The notes under the pieces were generated by a model, which searched no databases, was not told the origin of the DNA, and saw only the letters and a program-made list of their open reading frames with translations. From positions 1 to 64,000 of the forward strand of contig NZ_VORM01000008.1 of assembly GCF_007997225.1 (NCBI RefSeq): a DNA stretch of 64,000 nt. The letters are read 5' to 3'. The translations under genes and the position numbers were made by a program. Shown here one piece after another: positions 1 through 8,880 of the stretch (position 1 is its first letter; the number at the start of each line of letters is the position of its first letter). The stretch comes from Subsaximicrobium wynnwilliamsii (GTDB lineage: Bacteria; Bacteroidota; Bacteroidia; Flavobacteriales; Flavobacteriaceae).

Positions 1-1
1 T

Positions 2-160
2 AATGCTAAACGGAATTTTACAGGAACGTACCATAAAATCAAGAAAAAATATCTGCAACTTTATCTAAACGAGTTTGTTTACAAGTTAAATCGAAGATAT
101 TTTGGTGAGCGAATCTTTGATAGACTAGTAATAGCAAGCATTACAGCTAATGGACACTAA
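2..160 (+). CDS. IS1595-family transposase, C-terminal end (gene runs off the left edge)
   Basis: An open frame enters from the left edge and stops at TAA 158-160, giving 52 residues. It reads NAKRNFTGTYHKIKKKYLQL, then a stretch ending FGERIFDRLVIASITANG-H. The N-x-H/Y-K pattern followed by Y-L-x-E-F-x-Y-x-x-N-R-R and a closing F-x-R-L-x-x-A is typical of the C-terminus of IS1595/ISXO2-type DDE transposases, where the Glu of YLNEF region is part of the DDE-like triad. Only the tail is visible, so whether the element is intact cannot be judged. An IS4-type element follows immediately, making the left end a mobile-element cluster. Confidence 0.7.
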   Translation, partial: NAKRNFTGTYHKIKKKYLQLYLNEFVYKLNRRYFGERIFDRLVIASITANGH

Positions 161-314
161 ACGGATATACAAACTAAATTTCTTTGGTTCGATAAAATTT
201 GGTTTCATAGACTGGTTTAGTAGTGATGCGTTTGTTTAGAGTCAATGTTCTGAAAGCATAGTAAATATAGTAGTTAGCGACCGTTCTTTGATTTTTTGAT
301 TTGATTTTAAAGGT

Positions 315-336
315 AACTTTGGTCAAAACCAAAGTT
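315..336 (+). promoter_or_regulatory. Hairpin abutting the IS4 transposase start codon
   Basis: AACTTTGG (315-322) and CCAAAGTT (329-336) are perfect inverted 8-mers around a 6-nt loop. The structure ends at the base before ATG 337, so on a read-through transcript it would occlude the ribosome-binding region. Comparable leader hairpins limit transposase translation from external transcripts in IS10 and IS50; applying that here is inference. Confidence 0.5.
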
Positions 337-1545
337 ATGAATAGTGGAAAGTACATTTTTGCTCAAGTTCTTTCATTGGTCAACCGCTATGAATTTCAAA
401 AATGTGTTGACCGTTATAAAGGGGATCACGCCACGAGCAGACTTAATTGTTGGAACCAGTTCGCACAACTCTTTTTTGGTCAGATGACAGGAAGGAACGG
501 TCTGCGTGACATTTGTCTCTGTTTAGGGGTTCACAGCAATCGCCTATATCATTTAGGCATCAAACAGAGCGTTAACCAATCGACGCTTTCCCGTGCTAAC
601 GAAAATAGGGACTGGCGTATCTTTGCGGATTTCGGCATGTACCTGATAAATCTGGTCAGCCCATTATATACCGATGGTCCAGAAGCGATAAGTGATATCG
701 ACAAGGACATTTTTGCCATAGATTCCACGACCATTTCGGTCAGTATCATTTTGATGGACTGGGCCAAGGGGAAGTACTCTCGGGGAGCGGTCAAGATGCA
801 CATGGTATTGAGTTTGCAGGGTAATATCCCAACGTTTATCCATATTACGGACGGCAAATACCATGATGTCAACGCACTCGATGAGATTATCGCTATTGCT
901 GGAGCCATATATGTAATGGACAAGGCCTATATAGACTTCAACCGACTGTACAAGCTCCATAGGAATGATTCTTTCTTTGTGGTACGTGCCAAAACAAACC
1001 TACGCTTCAGAGCGGTGGCATCAAGAAAGATAGACAAGGCAACGGGACTCCGGTGTGCCCAGTACATAAAGTTGCTCGTTCCCAAAAGTCGAAAACAATA
1101 TCCAGAAAAGATAAGGCGCATCAAGTATTACGATAAAGAGAAGGACTTGACCTTTGTGTTTCTTACAAACGAGTTTGATTTGAAGCCCATGGAAATTGCC
1201 GACATTTATCGAGAGCGGTGGCAAATAGAGGTCTTTTTTAGATGGATAAAGCAGAACCTGGAAGTGAAAAAACTTTGGGGACACTCGAAGAATGCTGTAC
1301 ATACACAATTATGGATAGCAATATGCACTTATTTGATTGTAGCATACCTGAAAAAACAACTACAGAGCGAATACTCAATCTATGAAATGACTCAAATATT
1401 AAGTATTTCTATGTTCGATAAAACACCTATAAATGAGCTGTTTACTGGAAAAAAAATCTATAAAAAAATACAAGAACAGCTAACTTATTTAATAACAATT
1501 AGTTATAAACGCATCAGTACTAAGACTGGTTATTTATTTAAATAA
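337..1545 (+). CDS. IS4-family DDE transposase
   Basis: This 402-residue transposase would cut and paste its own insertion sequence using a DDE active site. Visible motifs are the first Asp in IFAIDSTTISVS (around residue 130), the second Asp in YVMDKAYIDF (around residue 190), and the IS4 signature Y-x2-R-x3-E-x6-K in YRERWQIEVFFRWIK (around residue 300). The N-terminal part resembles the usual IS4 DNA-binding domain (FFGQMTGRNGLRDI). ATG 337 is chosen over the in-frame TTG 301 because the family begins near MNSGKYIFAQ and a hairpin ends right before it. Length is normal and the frame is intact, so the gene may be functional. I could not identify terminal inverted repeats or a target duplication with confidence. 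Confidence 0.9.
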   Translation: MNSGKYIFAQVLSLVNRYEFQKCVDRYKGDHATSRLNCWNQFAQLFFGQMTGRNGLRDICLCLGVHSNRLYHLGIKQSVNQSTLSRANENRDWRIFADFGMYLINLVSPLYTDGPEAISDIDKDIFAIDSTTISVSIILMDWAKGKYSRGAVKMHMVLSLQGNIPTFIHITDGKYHDVNALDEIIAIAGAIYVMDKAYIDFNRLYKLHRNDSFFVVRAKTNLRFRAVASRKIDKATGLRCAQYIKLLVPKSRKQYPEKIRRIKYYDKEKDLTFVFLTNEFDLKPMEIADIYRERWQIEVFFRWIKQNLEVKKLWGHSKNAVHTQLWIAICTYLIVAYLKKQLQSEYSIYEMTQILSISMFDKTPINELFTGKKIYKKIQEQLTYLITISYKRISTKTGYLFK

Positions 1546-1602
1546 TAGCAACATGCTTATAGAATACATTAGAGTCGAATATATACGGCTTATGTTTCAA
1601 TA

Positions 1603-1794
1603 TTATTTTAGGTTTATCCTTCCCAAATATACCCGATTCAAATAAGAACTCAATTTTGTTTGTAAAGTTTTGTAATATAAACCAAATATATCTTCTCGGA
1701 AGGTTAGTACTCGAAAGCCGTAAAAAAATTTGAACATTAAAGAATAATCAATCGCAGTATGTAATCTGTAATCGATATCTTCATAATGAGCCAT
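1603..1794 (-). CDS. Hypothetical 63-residue protein (doubtful)
   Basis: This small open frame lies 11 bp downstream of the coupling-protein gene on the same strand. The product is basic and aromatic (LMFKFFYGFRVLTFREDIFG) with no motif I recognise. It could be a genuine last gene of the mobilisation operon, a remnant cut by arrival of the neighbouring insertion sequence, or chance. Position and strand are the only support. Confidence 0.25.
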   Translation of the reverse strand: MAHYEDIDYRLHTAIDYSLMFKFFYGFRVLTFREDIFGLYYKTLQTKLSSYLNRVYLGRINLK

Positions 1795-1805
1795 CCATTT
1801 GGAAT

Positions 1806-3380
1806 CTATTCAAATATAGACTTTGCTTCATGGTAAATCCTCTCAAAATTTGCCTCTAATTCTGCACTAGAAAACTCTTTATAATTCTTCGGAAGCTCCC
1901 GTTCAATTTTCTGTAATTTAAACTGTACCCTCTTGTCCTTCCCATCCGCATAAGTAATGAACTCCCCCTGCTTCAACCTGAAAAACACATCAGCCCTAAT
2001 CTTTGGGATCTCCTTCTCTCCTGTTGTAATACGCGTATCAAAATCCAGATTATGACCACGGCTCACGCTTTTGGTAGGATCTTTAACAATCTCAAAAAAG
2101 CGTTCGTAATATTTTGCGGTGTCTGGGTCGTTGACCTTGCCAAAGAATTGATAAGAAAGATTGCTCAAAATAGCCTTGCTTGCCTTATCTCCATACATCA
2201 TATCATTTTGGATTTTGTCCTGCATCACATATATGGTAGAAATATTATAACTCCGAAGTGTGGCAGGAATACGATGCATATTCAATAAGCGAATCGTAGG
2301 CGCTTCTTCCATCATTAGAAAAGAAGGTTTTGCTTTACGGACACTCATTTGTTTTGTAATGGTGTGGATAATGGTGGCAATTACAGGCGAATACGAAGTT
2401 TCGAATTTGGGATTGTTCACAACCGAAATTACTGTTGGATTTTCTGGACTATTTATATTGAGTGGTACTTCATCCGCAGACAATGCCATAAAGATACGTT
2501 GGGTGCTGATGCGTTTTAAGGCATTCGCCAAAGTACTTTTCACACCTGCGGTCTGTCGTTCAGAATCCTTGCCACTTATAAAAGCATCTGCCATCGCCCT
2601 CGATGTGATATTGCTTTCCAAAAACTGGATTAGGCTGTCCGTGTCCAGATATTGATAAATGGCAATTAGATGAGGCAACGTACAAAATTGAGGATAACTC
2701 GTTTTCAACTTCCAAATCAATCCACCAATCAGTCCTTCCGCAGCATCGTTGAAAAATTTGGTTGTTCCCGTTGACCCAGACTCTCTTTGCTCTAAAAGAT
2801 TTTCGATTAATACCCTTGACACCTCGTTAACGCTTTCCTCGTTCTCTAAATAACGTGGGGCAATAGGATTTACCCTGTGGATGATTTTGTCAAAGGAAAT
2901 GACCTTAAAGGGAATATCTCCACCTTTGAATAGCGGATATGCCATTTCGGTCAGTTCGAAATCTTTATAATCGTGAATAATGCCACAAAAGTCTTGCTCT
3001 TGAAAATGTTTCAGGAAACCGTAAACTACGCTTTCAGTTTTGCCACTTCCTGCAGAACCAATGACCGACGCACCTCGCTTGATATTGTCCAATTTAAAAT
3101 TTCCCTTGGTCGTGGCAAAATTGACCTGATACTTGGCATTTGCAGTTTTGGGCTTTTCGGTTTTATGCAGAAAAACGTAAAGCCCTATATTGATAAGCAT
3201 AAGAGGGCAAACGAGATAAAGTAGTATTGGTATTACCTCGGATTCGTTTGAGAGGTAAAACAATAATAAACCAAGTATCAGTATATTAAATATAAACGCA
3301 TATCGTGATACCCGAAACGTTCCATAAAAAAGAGTGCTGGTAAAGCCAACCACAAAAAATATGTTTAAAAAATTGTCCAT
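1806..3380 (-). CDS. Type IV coupling protein (TraG/TraD/VirD4-like, MobC of Bacteroidetes mobile elements)
   Basis: This 524-residue inner-membrane ATPase would link the relaxase-DNA complex to a conjugation channel. About 75 N-terminal residues form hydrophobic segments (VGFTSTLFYGTF, FIFNILILGLLLFYL, ILLYLVCPLMLINIGLYVFL). They are followed by a Walker A motif GSAGSGKTE (around residue 110) and a Walker B-like FLMMEEAPT (around residue 355). The C-terminal region resembles the TraM-recognition/TraG-D domain. It lies 9 bp downstream of the relaxase gene in the same operon, the standard order for mobilisable elements in this phylum. Length is slightly short of the family but complete. No mating-pair-formation genes are in view, so the element may be mobilisable rather than self-transmissible. 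Confidence 0.85.
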   Translation of the reverse strand: MDNFLNIFFVVGFTSTLFYGTFRVSRYAFIFNILILGLLLFYLSNESEVIPILLYLVCPLMLINIGLYVFLHKTEKPKTANAKYQVNFATTKGNFKLDNIKRGASVIGSAGSGKTESVVYGFLKHFQEQDFCGIIHDYKDFELTEMAYPLFKGGDIPFKVISFDKIIHRVNPIAPRYLENEESVNEVSRVLIENLLEQRESGSTGTTKFFNDAAEGLIGGLIWKLKTSYPQFCTLPHLIAIYQYLDTDSLIQFLESNITSRAMADAFISGKDSERQTAGVKSTLANALKRISTQRIFMALSADEVPLNINSPENPTVISVVNNPKFETSYSPVIATIIHTITKQMSVRKAKPSFLMMEEAPTIRLLNMHRIPATLRSYNISTIYVMQDKIQNDMMYGDKASKAILSNLSYQFFGKVNDPDTAKYYERFFEIVKDPTKSVSRGHNLDFDTRITTGEKEIPKIRADVFFRLKQGEFITYADGKDKRVQFKLQKIERELPKNYKEFSSAELEANFERIYHEAKSIFE

Positions 3381-3389
3381 AGCTTGTTT

Positions 3390-4421
3390 TTATATTCCAA
3401 TGGAACTTGAATTAATGGCCACCTCGACGCCTCGACGTAACCGGTTAAAAACTTTCATTGCCAATTGAGCCTGTGTGACAGGTATGCTTGGCATCATCGG
3501 AATGCCAGTCTTGCCCATTATTTTGAAGGCCAATGCCTTTTCATTGGTCGGCAACTTCATCAGAGCGGCAAAATAGATTTTCGGGTTCTTGATGAAATCC
3601 TTTCTGGCCTTGTAAGTCTCCGCAAAGTTCCGTTGGTAGCCGAATGTCTTATCAAATGTTTTCTCTGCACTTGTAAAAAATTTATCCCTATCAAAACCTC
3701 GTTTTACATTTTTACCGTGCATTTCAACCTCGGAAGCTTTGTGTTTGCTCCCTGGCGAAAGACTAAATGTATTGGAAGCATCCTTTCGGCTTACGATAAT
3801 ATGGATATGGCTTTGGTTTCCCGCTTTTGGCATTCCCTGAACAATTCGTTTACCATCTTGTTGATGTGGTGCTTGCTTCTCTAATTTGGAAACCTCCTTT
3901 TGCATTTTATTGATATTACCTTCCGCTCGTCCATCTTGTACATTTCGTATTTCAGTTTTTAACTGAAGTATTTTTGTGGCGTACGATTGGTTTTCTTTGA
4001 TCTGTATATCTGTTCCCTTGAAGCTGCGCTGGTGTTCAATTTTTGCATAGTATTTTATATCATCGATGGAAATCGGAAGTCCATTGATTTCACGGTTGAA
4101 GGATTCCACATAATCCTTCATCAACTCACGCGTGTACTTTTTTAAATCTTCGCTGCTGTTCTGCAATCTGTTCAATTCGTATTTGGATGGACTAACCGTA
4201 ATCGAATAAAATTTGGGCTCTGACTTTTTTAGTTTCGCAGCATTTCCATCAATATCTTTAATGACTTCCTCTGCTGAAATTTCATCGCCATATTGATTGA
4301 AAAAGTGTTCCATATCGCCTTCTTCCAATCCTTGATTTTCCTTTTCCAAATAGCCAACAAAATCTGCCGAACCTTGACTGTAATTACCTCCCAATTTCTG
4401 AGGTGTGATCGTGATATACAT
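3390..4421 (-). CDS. Relaxase / mobilisation protein MobB (DUF5712-like)
   Basis: This 343-residue protein is the likely relaxase that nicks the transfer origin and stays attached to the 5' end. The metal-binding motif is HIHIIVSRKD (around residue 209), a two-histidine signature of HUH-type relaxases. The N-terminus (MYITITPQKLGGNYSQGSAD) and a lysine-rich middle, probably coiled coil (LKTEIRNVQDGRAEGNINKM), match MobB/DUF5712 proteins of Bacteroidetes elements. The candidate nicking tyrosine cannot be assigned by eye. It starts 11 bp after the BfmA/BtgA gene and precedes the coupling protein. A candidate oriT lies upstream of this operon. Confidence 0.8.
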   Translation of the reverse strand: MYITITPQKLGGNYSQGSADFVGYLEKENQGLEEGDMEHFFNQYGDEISAEEVIKDIDGNAAKLKKSEPKFYSITVSPSKYELNRLQNSSEDLKKYTRELMKDYVESFNREINGLPISIDDIKYYAKIEHQRSFKGTDIQIKENQSYATKILQLKTEIRNVQDGRAEGNINKMQKEVSKLEKQAPHQQDGKRIVQGMPKAGNQSHIHIIVSRKDASNTFSLSPGSKHKASEVEMHGKNVKRGFDRDKFFTSAEKTFDKTFGYQRNFAETYKARKDFIKNPKIYFAALMKLPTNEKALAFKIMGKTGIPMMPSIPVTQAQLAMKVFNRLRRGVEVAINSSSIGI

Positions 4422-4432
4422 AGCTCAAAAAT

Positions 4433-4813
4433 TTAGAGTTCGTTGTTGTGGTTCTCCTTTTCTCTGAATCGCACTTCCTTCTTTTCATCCACATATTTCT
4501 TTTCCAAGATCAAAGGTTTTTTTGTCGGTGCTTCGGTCTGAAAAAGTGATTCTATCATTGCAACTGTCGGTTTGGTTTGAGTCTTTTCCATATCGCGCAT
4601 TATGGCAATTACCGCATTGATACGTTTCTTGATCGATGCTTCGATCGTCCTTCCGGTCGGTCCCAATTTTTCCTTTGGCGAGATTTCGTTGTAGAAGAAA
4701 AAATCGAGCATCGTGGACATTGCCACGGTATGTGATTTGAAGTGTGTTCTTGAAAATTGCTGGAAACGTTTTGCTGTTTCCTTTTTGAATCTAATTCCTA
4801 TAAATGAGTCCAT
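4433..4813 (-). CDS. BfmA/BtgA family mobilisation protein
   Basis: This 126-residue small basic protein is probably the DNA-binding accessory factor of the relaxosome. The N-terminal segment MDSFIGIRFKKETAKRFQQF, then SHTVAMSTMLDFF, looks like a ribbon-helix-helix DNA-binding fold. The C-terminal half is charged and linker-like. It is the first gene of the three-gene mobilisation operon and transcribes away from the inverted-repeat region, as expected for a protein that binds oriT and may autoregulate. The family assignment rests on the N-terminal pattern and the gene neighbourhood. Confidence 0.75.
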   Translation of the reverse strand: MDSFIGIRFKKETAKRFQQFSRTHFKSHTVAMSTMLDFFFYNEISPKEKLGPTGRTIEASIKKRINAVIAIMRDMEKTQTKPTVAMIESLFQTEAPTKKPLILEKKYVDEKKEVRFREKENHNNEL

Positions 4814-4933
4814 AATTCGCCGATTTGTCGCAAATCCTTCCCTAAAATTGGGCGTTCCAAGGCTGTTTGTCGCAAATTGCTGAAGGTCAAGAAATTATAT
4901 GTTTTTCAAGTAGCTGAATATCAGCATTTTGAA

Positions 4934-5005
4934 AACGAAAAGGAGTGCTTAACATCGCGCAGCGTGTTACCCTCTTGCTACTCCTTTTCGTTCGCCACAG
5001 GCGAA
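4934..5005. other. Candidate origin of transfer (oriT)
   Basis: The only long inverted repeat upstream of the mobilisation genes has perfect 13-bp arms AACGAAAAGGAGT (4934-4946) and ACTCCTTTTCGTT (4980-4992), with a 33-nt loop that includes ACCCTCTTGCT. A second small hairpin, TTCGCC-ACA-GGCGAA, sits at 4991-5005. Relaxase nick sites in Bacteroidetes elements commonly lie next to such an inverted repeat just upstream of the mobilisation genes. The exact nick position is not assignable. The surrounding gap 4814-5242 otherwise holds no supportable gene. Confidence 0.5.
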
Positions 5006-5242
5006 CAAAAATTTCGTACAATCTGGCTAAAAAGCCAATTGCATTTTAGGGAAATGAATTTCCAGTATGTTATTTTTCGATGGGTATGGCTATCGGCGAA
5101 AGTGAAAATTGGATAACCCTACGTAAAATTGAATGCTGAATTTCAGCAAGCTAAAGATACATTAAATTAGTATAGGGTTGCAAATTAGTCACGAAAAAGA
5201 CCCTTGAAAATTCAAGAGCCTTAATTTCAAAATTGGAGCTAT

Positions 5243-5440
5243 TCAAATAAGAAACTTGAACGAATAACTATAAAGGTTTCGCTGTGCTTCTTCCTCAATC
5301 AAAACATCGAAATTGGCAAAATTCTTATCGACATATTTTCGCATGTCATCGCCAAATTTACGTTCCACATCTTTTTTTGATATGGCCAAGAGTCGCTCTT
5401 GGGCCTCTTCACTCAAGTCTGAAAAATTGAGATAATACAT
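5243..5440 (-). CDS. Small hypothetical protein of the mobile element
   Basis: This 65-residue acidic protein begins MYYLNFSDLSEEAQERLLAI, with helical, charge-rich content and no catalytic motif. It follows the DUF6876-like gene by 21 bp on the same strand and precedes the oriT candidate. Small proteins of this kind travel with ssb in flavobacterial conjugative elements. Function unknown. Confidence 0.6.
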   Translation of the reverse strand: MYYLNFSDLSEEAQERLLAISKKDVERKFGDDMRKYVDKNFANFDVLIEEEAQRNLYSYSFKFLI

Positions 5441-5461
5441 GGTGTTAAAACCTTGAAATAA

Positions 5462-5842
5462 TTAATATTCGCTAGGTAACATGAGCATGTTGTTCACAAA
5501 AAACAAACGTAGTTCATCCAATGGAAAATCCGAAACACTATATCCATGACATTCCAGGACATTCTCATTGCCATCTGTATAAATCAACTGCGCTTCATGT
5601 CCTGTATAGTCCTGCTTTTTTCGTGACAATCTCTTGAAATCTATGGTCACAAACTCAGTTTTCGTCATTAAGGTTTTAGCCATCAATGAGGCATCGGAAA
5701 CCAACCAATAACAATTTGCGTTTTCAGCAAGATATTTTATACCACATGTATATCTCGTTTTGATAAGCGGAATCTCATAGTACGTATCAGAACCATAAAA
5801 TTGCTTCAATCCTTCCAGAATTATATTGGCTTGTGTTTTCAT
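5462..5842 (-). CDS. DUF6876 family protein
   Basis: This 126-residue protein of unknown function is typical of Bacteroidetes conjugative elements. Recognisable segments are the N-terminal ILEGLKQFYGSDTYYEIPL, a central NCYWLVSDASLM and a C-terminal FPLDELRLFFVNNMLMLPSE. No signal peptide or membrane helix is evident, so it is probably cytoplasmic. It lies between ssb and a small hypothetical gene, all on the minus strand, consistent with an operon for DNA processing during transfer. The family name is from memory of the pattern, not from a search. Confidence 0.65.
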   Translation of the reverse strand: MKTQANIILEGLKQFYGSDTYYEIPLIKTRYTCGIKYLAENANCYWLVSDASLMAKTLMTKTEFVTIDFKRLSRKKQDYTGHEAQLIYTDGNENVLECHGYSVSDFPLDELRLFFVNNMLMLPSEY

Positions 5843-5913
5843 TTTTAAGTTGTTTTAATTAATGATAAAAAAGAGGGCGTGATTTTAATCTTTGACGCCC
5901 CCTTTCATTTTAT

Positions 5914-6270
5914 TTACCCGTTGGAGCTGTCATCGCCCTTAATTCCCAAAAGCAGGATTTCATCTATTACCACTTCGGTAATAAATCTTTTCTCCCCTTC
6001 CTTTGTCTCATAGGAACGCGATGTCAATTTGCCCTCTAGAGCAACTTCCTTTCCCTTGCCTACATACTTTTCGACGATTTCGGCAATCTTACCCCAAGCG
6101 ACGATATTGTGCCATTGGGTGTTCTGTTCTTTCTCTCCATTGGGGTTTTTGTGAAACTCATTGGTGGCGATTGAGAATCTGGCGACTTTCTTTCCGCTTT
6201 CTAGGTTCGTGATTTCTGGCTCGTTTCCCACGTTGCCGATTAACTGTACTTTGTTTCTTAGCGTACTCAT
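5914..6270 (-). CDS. ssb: Single-stranded DNA-binding protein
   Basis: This 118-residue OB-fold protein coats single-stranded DNA during replication or conjugative transfer. It opens MSTLRNKVQLIGNVGNEPEI and continues with the SSB landmarks ARFSIATNE, WHNIVAWGKIAEIVEKYVGK and GKLTSRSYE. The C-terminus ends KGDDSSNG and lacks the usual acidic tail ending in DDLPF that recruits host repair proteins. That, with its position in a mobilisation cluster, indicates the short element-borne SSB rather than the chromosomal housekeeping copy. Confidence 0.92.
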   Translation of the reverse strand: MSTLRNKVQLIGNVGNEPEITNLESGKKVARFSIATNEFHKNPNGEKEQNTQWHNIVAWGKIAEIVEKYVGKGKEVALEGKLTSRSYETKEGEKRFITEVVIDEILLLGIKGDDSSNG

Positions 6271-6312
6271 GATTTAAAAATTTAAGGATTAATATTTACC
6301 GTTCTGAACCAT

Positions 6313-6420
6313 TCAGAAAGGCTTTGAGATTGATTTACTTATTATATCCAGAGCGTTTTCCTTTTTTTGTTTTCTTGATTTTTGTTCCGCTTCCTTTTTG
6401 TTGATTTTGTAAGATTTCAT
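6313..6420 (-). CDS. Possible 35-residue lysine-rich peptide
   Basis: ATG at 6420-6418 opens MKSYKINKKEAEQKSRKQKK and closes with TGA at 6315-6313. It is on the same strand as ssb, about 40 bp upstream of its start. The composition (a third Lys/Arg) could suit a nucleic-acid-binding peptide, but AT-rich DNA yields such frames by chance. No family recognised. Confidence 0.3.
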   Translation of the reverse strand: MKSYKINKKEAEQKSRKQKKENALDIISKSISKPF

Positions 6421-6779
6421 GATTTGTATTTTAGATTTACTTCCCATAGAGCCGTCACTGTTACCTTCTTTTTGTTGCCTAGTCCAGTTCAATATTCAGG
6501 TTTGTGAAGACATATAAAAAGTGCGAGGAACGAGCCTGGTTATGCTGTCGTTCAAATCTGAATGTTGTTATTTTGCTGGCAAAAAGAAGTGTGCGGGTGA
6601 TGGTTCGGGATGTGGATCTAAACTGCTTGTGAAATACAAAAACATAGGAAGCGGAATAAAATGCCAATACATTTTTTTCATTTTTTTAGGCGGACGCTAT
6701 TCTCGATTTTGGCATGGGAATGCAGTGTCCCGATCCCGCAAAGCGGAACGGGAAAACGAAATGTACAGCCAGAAATCGG

Positions 6780-8160
6780 GGATTGTGTCCAAGACCTTTG
6801 TAGGGAAGCGCTTTGCCCGAAATGCAGCTTTTCGCGGAATGAAGTGGGAATGGGCTTACCGGGCTATGAACATGGATTATTCTTGTTACTCGAAGTTAAA
6901 GCGGACTTGACTTCAAAGCTGTAGATTGGAATGTAGTTTGGTCGATTTCCGATTCTTTTCGGAAAGCGGGCAAGTGGAATGGAAATCGGAAGCTTTGGAG
7001 TTAGGTTCAAGATTTTTGTAGGGATGCGCTTTTCCCGGAATGGAGCTCTTCCTGCCCTTCCGGCAGGCGGGCGCGGAATGGAGCGGTAATGGGCTTACCG
7101 GGCTATGAAAATGGATTATTCTTGTTAATCGAAGTTAAAGCGGACTTGACTTCATAGCTGTAGATTGGAATGGAGCTTGACCGCTTCCCCACCCTTCTCT
7201 GGAATGTGCGGGCAAGTGGAATGGAGATCGGAAGCTTTGGAGTTAGGTTCAAGATTTTTGTAGGGATGCGCTTTTCCCGGAATGGAGCTCTTCCTGCCCT
7301 TCCGGCAGGCGGGCGCGGAATGAAGTGGGAATGGGCTTACCGGGCTATGAACATGGATTATTCTTGTTACTCGAAGTTAAAGCGGACTTGACTTCAAAGC
7401 TGTAGATTGGAATGGAGCTTGGTCGTTTTCCGATTCTTTTCGGAAAACGACCATGTGGAATGGAAATCGAAAGCTTTGGAGTTAGGTTCAAGATTTTTGT
7501 AGGGAAGCGCTTTTCCCGAAATGCAGCTTTTCCTGCCCTTCCGGCAGGCGGGCGCGGAATGCAGTGGGAATGGGCTTACCGGGCTATGAAAATGGATTAT
7601 TCTTGTTACTCGAAGTTGAAGCGGACTTGACTTCAAAGCTGTAGATTGGAGTGTAGTTTGGTCGATTTCCGATTCTTTTCGGAAAGCGGGCAAGTGGAAT
7701 GGAAATCGAAAGCTTTGGAGTTAGGTCCAAGATTTTTGTAGGGATGCGCTTTTCCCGGAATGGAGCTCTTCCTGCCCTTCCGGCAGGCGGGCGCGGAATG
7801 CAGTGGGAATGGGCTTACCGGGCTTTTAAAACGGATTATTATTTTTAAGCAAGGGTTGAAGCGGGCTTGACTTTAAAGCTGTAGATTGGAATGGAGCTTG
7901 GTCGATTTCCGATTCTTTTCGGAAAGCGGGCAAGTGGAATGAAATCGGAAGCTTTGGAGTTAGGTTCAAGATTTTTGTAGGGAAGCGCTTTTCCCGAAAT
8001 GTAGCTTTTTCTGCCCGTCCGGCAGGCGGGCGCGGAATGAAGTGGGAATGGGCTTAGTGGCTTATGGAAACTAATTGTTAAAAGTAGAATCTGAAGCGGA
8101 ATCTTTTAAGCAAGGTTCAGTATTTCTAGAGTGAAGCACTCCGTTTAAAGCGAGTATAGG
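6780..8160 (+). repeat. Imperfect tandem array of a ~240-bp repeat (five to six units)
   Basis: The marker GTAGATTGGA recurs at 6921, 7160, 7402, 7641 and 7881, so the spacing is 239, 242, 239 and 240 bp. Each unit carries ATTTTTGTAGGGA-GCGCTTTTCCC, a GC-rich hairpin CCTGCC-CTTCC-GGCAGG followed by CGGGCGCGGAATG, then GGGAATGGGCTTACCGGGC, and ends near AAGCGGACTTGACTTCA. Unit edges drift: the first (from ~6780) and last (to ~8160) are diverged. Open frames in the array (for example 6521-6910 and 7412-7630) are the repeat read through and are not genes. The stretch 6421-6780 holds nothing I can support. One further unit lies at 11912-12300. Confidence 0.9.
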
Positions 8161-8178
8161 TGCGAAGTGGAAATTATA

Positions 8179-8880
8179 TTATAATTTGTTGTTATTTAAA
8201 TAAATCTTTAAAGCTTCTTTATAATTCCTACCAATTGGAATTTCTATATTGTTGACCAGTATGCACTTACCATTATACTGACTTATTTTAGATAAAGGAA
8301 CAATGTACGATTTATGAATTCTCATAAATTTATAAGGACTTAATATAGCTTCAATCGATTTCAATGTTTTTAGCGCTAAGCAATAATTGTTTCCTGTAAA
8401 AATTTTAGCATAATCTTTCAAACCCTCAATATAATCGATATCCTTTACTAAAATTTTAATAAATTCATCTCCTTCCTTTACAAAAAATGAGGGTTCAAGT
8501 GTCTTTTGATTCTCACTATTTTCTAAAATTTCAAAACGGGTTATGGCTTTACAAAAACGTTCAAATGAAATTGGTTTCAATAAATAATCAACCACTTCCA
8601 GATCAAAACTTTCAACAGCATATTCGCTATAGGACGTAGTAATTATAAACTTCGTATTACCCTTAGAAAGTTTTACAAGTTCAATTCCAGAAATTTCGGG
8701 CATTGCAATATCTGTAAAAACAATATCTATTTTATGACCTTCTTTTAAAAAATTAAAAGCCTCAACCGAATCTGTAAATGTTTTAATCACTTCTATATTA
8801 GAGAATCGTTTTAAATGATGCGTTATAACATCGATAGCCAAAGGTTCATCATCAATTATTATGGTTTTATGAAAATTCAT
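8179..8880 (-). CDS. LytTR-family response regulator (LytR/AlgR type)
   Basis: This 233-residue transcription regulator has an N-terminal receiver domain with the acidic pocket IIDDEPLA (residues 8-15), phospho-acceptor Asp in DIVFTDIAMPEISG (around residue 57) and conserved Lys in YLLKPISF (around residue 103). Residues ~130-230 form a LytTR DNA-binding domain (DIDYIEGLKDYAKI, then FMRIHKSYIVPLSKI). Its ATG directly follows the TAA of the kinase gene, so the two are cotranscribed and probably translationally coupled. The S41 peptidase is transcribed divergently from the kinase and is a plausible target. The gene sits between the repeat array and the kinase. Confidence 0.93.
   Translation of the reverse strand: MNFHKTIIIDDEPLAIDVITHHLKRFSNIEVIKTFTDSVEAFNFLKEGHKIDIVFTDIAMPEISGIELVKLSKGNTKFIITTSYSEYAVESFDLEVVDYLLKPISFERFCKAITRFEILENSENQKTLEPSFFVKEGDEFIKILVKDIDYIEGLKDYAKIFTGNNYCLALKTLKSIEAILSPYKFMRIHKSYIVPLSKISQYNGKCILVNNIEIPIGRNYKEALKIYLNNNKL

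Noticed and set aside
174-356. 60-codon minus-strand frame between the two transposases
   Set aside because: Low-complexity AT-rich DNA overlapping the IS4 leader; no family and no operon context.
6521-7693. Several open frames of 70-130 codons in the 6.5-7.7 kb region
   Set aside because: They are the ~240-bp repeat read in different frames, with similar peptides repeating at the repeat period; composition is unlike protein.
6780-8160. Possible CRISPR-like array
   Set aside because: The period is ~240 bp, the whole unit is conserved, and there are no short repeats with unique spacers or cas genes.
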